Shown here in pieces: positions 35,043-38,158 of a DNA stretch of 38,158 nucleotides. Below the pieces are notes generated by a model, which searched no databases, was not told the origin of the DNA, and saw only the letters and a list, made by a program, of their open reading frames with translations. The DNA comes from Enterocloster hominis (ex Liu et al. 2021). GTDB taxonomy: Bacteria; Bacillota; Clostridia; Lachnospirales; Lachnospiraceae. Position 1 is the first letter of the stretch; each line of letters begins with the position of its first letter. The position numbers and the translations under genes were made by a program. The stretch spans positions 1 to 38,158 of the forward strand of contig JACRTJ010000012.1 of NCBI GenBank assembly GCA_014385265.1. The letters run 5' to 3'.

Positions 35043-35698
35043 AACAGATGCCCCTCCTTTTTTAATGCAGCCAGAAACCGGCCCGTATGGCTGTCCGGGT
35101 CCGCCTGGAGGATCAGCCTTCTAAGATCCTCCGGCGTGTCCACGTCGCCGCAGGACAGAGCCTGGCCCAGAGAGAGCCCGGCTTCCTCCGCTGCCCTTAC
35201 CGTATTTTCATACACATTTCCTCCGCCATACTGCTGTTCCTCAAAAACAGCGGTACAGGGAGCCTTTGCCCCCACCAGATAATAGCCTCCGTCGGGCGTA
35301 GGCCCCAGGACCACATCAGAAAGATCCAGGGCAGAAAAGCCGCTTTCCAGGTGCTTCCGTCCCATCATAGGAAGGTCTGTTCCCGTGAGGATCACCCGTT
35401 CAAAGCCCAGGGACAGCACACGGCGCATGGCCGCATCCATCCGTTCTCCCAGGCTCTCTCCGGTCTGGGGAAAAAGCGCAGAAGCCATGGGAAAGATGTC
35501 CTTCAAAAGCGCCCAGTCCGGATCCGGCGCATAGGCCACAAAAAGTGCCGCGTCCAGTTCCCGGTACACCCTGGCCAGATCCTTTAAAAAGGCCGTGTGG
35601 AGCGCTGCGCACTGCTTTGGCGAAAGCACCGGAAGGAGCCTGGTTTTTGTAACTCCGGGTCTGGGGACCCTGGTAAAGCAGATGACTGCCCGTCTCAT
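35039..35698 (-). CDS. TIGR04282-like nucleotidyl/glycosyltransferase (DUF2064)
   Basis: 219-residue GT-A-fold protein of the DUF2064/TIGR04282 group, distantly related to CofC-type guanylyltransferases. Visible: FTRVPRPGVTKTRLLPVLSPKQCAALHTAFLKDL (family N-terminus with the KTRL phosphate-contact motif), GTDLPMM in the metal-binding position, and VVLGPTPDGGYYLVGAK. It most likely activates or transfers a sugar or phosphate moiety; the true substrate is unknown. Start overlaps the nucleoside hydrolase stop (ATGA). Together with the TIGR04283-like enzyme it forms a pair that co-occurs widely in bacteria. Confidence 0.88.
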   Translation of the reverse strand: MRRAVICFTRVPRPGVTKTRLLPVLSPKQCAALHTAFLKDLARVYRELDAALFVAYAPDPDWALLKDIFPMASALFPQTGESLGERMDAAMRRVLSLGFERVILTGTDLPMMGRKHLESGFSALDLSDVVLGPTPDGGYYLVGAKAPCTAVFEEQQYGGGNVYENTVRAAEEAGLSLGQALSCGDVDTPEDLRRLILQADPDSHTGRFLAALKKEGHLL

Positions 35699-36579
35699 GG
35701 CCGCTTCCCCAGCTTAAGATCCAGCCAGCCTCCGTACATCTCCTTCCGGTAAGCCTCCAGGTCTTTTACTCTGGGCAGGTTTAAAAGACATGTATCCGGC
35801 GCCTGCTCCGTGACTCCCAGCCAGCCGCTCTGCATCCCCTTTTCCGTCACATAGCAGAAGGAAGGCGAATCCTCAAACAGCTCCGGGTGCAGAAGATACA
35901 CCGATGCCACCACATCCCAGCAGTAGGAGGACGCCTCTCCATTCCGCTCTGCCTTCACATCAAACCGGTATCCCAGCTTCTCTGCCAGATACCGGCCAGC
36001 TTCGTTCTGGCCCATGGCCGTATAAAATTCCTCTTTTGGAAGATAAGAGGGCTCCAGGGTATTGTTCCCTGTCAGAATGGATATATTTTTTCCATGGTTC
36101 AGGACCCAGGCCGCCGCCTCTGGATTCACAGAAAAATTCAGCTCGTCCAGATGGCTTCCATGGTACAATAGAGGCGCTGTATAGCCGCCCATGAGAACAA
36201 TCTCCTTTAACCGGTCAAAGATCCCCGGGTCCAGGAGGCTGGCCCCATACAGATTCGTCAGAGAGCCAATGCCCACAAAAGAAAGCTCTCCCGGCTTTTT
36301 TCTGGTCTCCTCCACAATAAACCGTGCCGCATCGCTCACAGGCTCCTCTCCCTGGGAAGACCCACAGATCACCGGAAGGCGTTCCCAGCCAGCCTCCGAA
36401 AGCAGGTCCCTGGAAGCCCTGTATACCTGCTCTGTCGTCCCATTTCCAAAGGTACAGGTTACGGCCAGGACCTCTGCCTCCTGGGGCCGTCCCAGTAAAT
36501 AAAACAGCGCCAGGGCGTCATCCATGGGATAACCAGGGATCCCCGCAGTGCTGTCACAATCAAAAATAATCTGCTTCAT
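35695..36579 (-). CDS. Inosine/uridine-preferring nucleoside hydrolase-like protein
   Basis: 294-residue member of the IU_nuc_hydro fold. The N-terminal metal motif, normally DxDxGxDDALAL, reads DCDSTAGIPGYPMDDALAL, with extra residues between the aspartates. FVGIGSLTNL, EIVLMGGY, ELNFSVNPEAAAWVL (Asn where the family often has Asp) and WDVVASVYLL follow in the usual order. It probably cleaves an N-glycosidic bond, but the altered pocket suggests a substrate other than common nucleosides. Ribosome site AAGGAG. First gene of the four-gene operon, divergent from a YnjB-like binding protein that may import the substrate. Confidence 0.88.
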   Translation of the reverse strand: MKQIIFDCDSTAGIPGYPMDDALALFYLLGRPQEAEVLAVTCTFGNGTTEQVYRASRDLLSEAGWERLPVICGSSQGEEPVSDAARFIVEETRKKPGELSFVGIGSLTNLYGASLLDPGIFDRLKEIVLMGGYTAPLLYHGSHLDELNFSVNPEAAAWVLNHGKNISILTGNNTLEPSYLPKEEFYTAMGQNEAGRYLAEKLGYRFDVKAERNGEASSYCWDVVASVYLLHPELFEDSPSFCYVTEKGMQSGWLGVTEQAPDTCLLNLPRVKDLEAYRKEMYGGWLDLKLGKRP

Positions 36580-36607
36580 CTATGGCTCCTTCTTTGGTTT
36601 TTCCTTA

Positions 36608-36637
36608 ACTATACCACGGCGTTTCTGCTCCTGTCCA
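36608..36637 (-). promoter_or_regulatory. Candidate promoter of the nucleoside hydrolase operon
   Basis: TGGACA, 18-base spacer, TATAGT on the minus strand, giving a leader of about 20 bases that contains the AAGGAG site. Confidence 0.55.
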
Positions 36638-36709
36638 GACCGCCCGTATTCATTCCATCGATACAAGCTCCGTTTCAGATAGTTATTCTCCATAGGCCGC
36701 CGGCAGTCG

Positions 36710-36738
36710 TTGACATTCCAAGCCCCAGCCTTTAGAAT
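36710..36738 (+). promoter_or_regulatory. Predicted promoter of the YnjB-like gene
   Basis: TTGACA, 17-base spacer, TAGAAT on the plus strand, about 70 bases upstream of the start codon and divergent from the nucleoside hydrolase promoter. Confidence 0.65.
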
Positions 36739-36808
36739 GGTTCCGGGGGAAAATCCGAAAAAACAAAAAAGTCCTTCCTCCCCCAAGGCAGAAAGAGAAA
36801 TACTTCCT

Positions 36809-38047
36809 ATGAAAAAGCTACAAAAGCTCCTGACCTTAGGCCTGGCAGCCGCCGGAGCAGCAGTCCTTCTGACCGGCTGCGGAAAAAAAGCCCTGGAGGG
36901 CCCCGATCTGGAGGCCGCTTCCTGGGACCAGATCACCGAGGCCGCCAGGGATACCACCGTCACCTTCTACGGCTGGGGCGGCGACGAAAACAGGAATAAC
37001 TGGTTAAACACTACGGTGGCCGATCATGTAAAAGAAAACTATGGCATCACCCTGGAGGTGGTGGGCATGGATATCAATGATATCCTCACCAAGCTTTCCG
37101 GAGAAAAACAGGCTGGATCAGAAAAGGGCAGCATCGACATGATCTGGATCAACGGCGAGAATTTTTACTCCGCCAAGGATAACGGCCTGTTATACGGCCC
37201 CTTTACCCATAAGCTCCCCAATATGGAGGCCTACGTCGATCTGGAGGATCCCGAGACCTTAAACGACTTCTGCATGCCCATCGAGGGCTATGAGGCCCCC
37301 TACGCCAAGGCCCAGATGGTCCTGTACGCCGATACGGCCGTGACCCCGGAGCTTCCAGAAAACGCCGCTGAATTCATGGAATTCTGTAAAAAATATCCGG
37401 GAAAGGTCACCTATCCGGCTCTTCCGGACTTCACCGGCAGCGCCTTTGTCCGCTGTCTGATCTACGAGACCTGCGGTTGGGAGCAGTTCCAGGATATGGA
37501 GGCCGATTACGATACAGTAAAAACCGCCATTGAACCGGCCCTCTCCTATTTAAGGGAGCTGAACCCCTATCTGTGGAACCAGGGAAAGACCTTCCCCGAC
37601 TCCTCCACCACAGTGGACGCCATGTTTGCCGACGGAGAGCTGGTACTGGATATGAGCTACGGCCCCTTCTCCGTGGCCTCTGGAATTGAGGAGGGGATCT
37701 ACACAGATACCACCCAGACCTTTGTCTTTGATAACGGCACCATCGGAAACACCAACTACATGGGTATTGCCTTCAACTCCCCCAATAAAGCCGGGGCTAT
37801 GGTGGTCATCAACGCCATCTTAAGCGGAGAGATCCAGCTCACCCAGTATGCCCAGCTAAAGGAGCTGCCTGTGGTGGATCAGGATAAGCTTTCAGCCGAA
37901 GAAAAGGCCGCCTTTGACGCAGTGGAGCTGGGCCAGGGGATCCTTACCCAGGCGGAGCTTCTGTCCCACCGTCTGCCGGAAATGCCTGCCAGCCTTGTTC
38001 CTGTGATCGAGGAGATCTGGCTCAATGAAGTTGTAGGTAAAGTGTGA
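36809..38047 (+). CDS. YnjB-type ABC transporter substrate-binding lipoprotein
   Basis: 412-residue extracellular binding lipoprotein. Signal peptide MKKLQKLLTLGLAAAGAAVL with lipobox LLTGC. The mature part matches the YnjB pattern: WDQITEAARDTTVTFYGWGGDENRNNW, YGITLEVVG, and above all GSIDMIWINGENFYSAKDNGLLYGPF. E. coli YnjB serves the YnjC/YnjD transporter, whose ligand is unknown. Start chosen at the ATG giving a normal signal peptide. An upstream in-frame ATG (36710) lies in the promoter and would add 33 hydrophilic residues. The ribosome site (AGAAAGAG) is weak. Permease and ATPase genes would be expected just beyond the right edge. Confidence 0.88.
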   Translation: MKKLQKLLTLGLAAAGAAVLLTGCGKKALEGPDLEAASWDQITEAARDTTVTFYGWGGDENRNNWLNTTVADHVKENYGITLEVVGMDINDILTKLSGEKQAGSEKGSIDMIWINGENFYSAKDNGLLYGPFTHKLPNMEAYVDLEDPETLNDFCMPIEGYEAPYAKAQMVLYADTAVTPELPENAAEFMEFCKKYPGKVTYPALPDFTGSAFVRCLIYETCGWEQFQDMEADYDTVKTAIEPALSYLRELNPYLWNQGKTFPDSSTTVDAMFADGELVLDMSYGPFSVASGIEEGIYTDTTQTFVFDNGTIGNTNYMGIAFNSPNKAGAMVVINAILSGEIQLTQYAQLKELPVVDQDKLSAEEKAAFDAVELGQGILTQAELLSHRLPEMPASLVPVIEEIWLNEVVGKV

Positions 38048-38148
38048 AGCAATGAGCCGAAAATAGACCATAAACGTCCCTTGTGTGGAAAATCTGGTTT
38101 TTAAGATTTATCCAGAATGAACAGCACATTGCTGTTGAAGGAGTTTTA

Positions 38149-38158
38149 GTGTTTCCGG
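38149..38158 (+). CDS. Possible start of the next gene, cut by the window edge
   Basis: AAGGAG followed after five bases by GTG-TTT-CCG at the very end of the window. A transporter permease would be expected here. Three codons are far too few to identify it. The preceding 90 bases contain only a small AACAGC/GCTGTT hairpin. Confidence 0.25.

Noticed and set aside
33361..35698. Annotation of the TIGR04282/TIGR04283 pair as arsenosugar biosynthesis
   Set aside because: No arsenite methyltransferase or radical-SAM ArsS-like gene is present; the label is by association in other organisms.

Overview
The window looks like chromosome from a gut-type Lachnospiraceae or related Clostridia (Gram-positive, moderate GC). 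The grounds are Firmicutes-style AGGAGG ribosome sites, near-consensus sigma-A promoters with 17-base spacers, AT-rich intergenic regions, the Lachnospiraceae-typical DUF5688 protein, LL-diaminopimelate aminotransferase, type III glutamine synthetase and the rpsO-pnp pair. There are no tRNA, rRNA, CRISPR, phage or insertion-sequence genes that I can support. Thirty-one protein genes are supported, one of them cut by the left edge, and a possible further start lies at the right edge.

Left part (1-16000). Two tandem peptide/nickel-type solute-binding lipoproteins, duplicated together with promoter and leader, precede a dppB-like permease cut by the window edge. A DUF5688 protein with an internal 72-base tandem repeat follows, then a split ThrE-type amino acid exporter, feoAB with its own promoter, and uvrB behind a LexA-type box. 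Next is a complete siderophore ABC importer (two permeases, ATPase, binding lipoprotein) behind a promoter and a TTAGTT/AACTAA palindrome.

Centre (15458-27202): the nitrogen block. A tight minus-strand operon reads glnN, metY, pyrG, glmS, purF, dapL: one glutamine synthetase followed, among others, by three glutamine-consuming amidotransferases. Divergent from it are a second glutamine synthetase and an ANTAR-domain regulator whose receiver lacks the phosphoacceptor aspartate. Both divergent transcripts appear to start with a small hairpin carrying an A-A-R-G-G-C hexaloop (A at 1, G at 4, the ANTAR RNA signature). Each is mutually exclusive with a longer hairpin, which in the glnN leader is a textbook intrinsic terminator. 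I read this as a self-contained antitermination switch for glutamine supply and use, and it is the strongest discovery in the window.

Right part (27209-38158). pnp and rpsO, each with leader structure, are followed by a double-rhodanese lipoprotein, two TVP38/TMEM64 (VTT) membrane proteins, a stand-alone double-CCG cysteine-rich protein, and a convergent four-gene ATGA-coupled operon (nucleoside hydrolase-like, TIGR04282-like, aberrant phosphotransferase, TIGR04283-like glycosyltransferase). Divergent from that operon is a YnjB-type binding lipoprotein. The set resembles the uncharacterised E. coli ydjXYZ-ynjABCDE neighbourhood with a glycosyl/nucleotide module added, and is the second candidate for an undescribed system.
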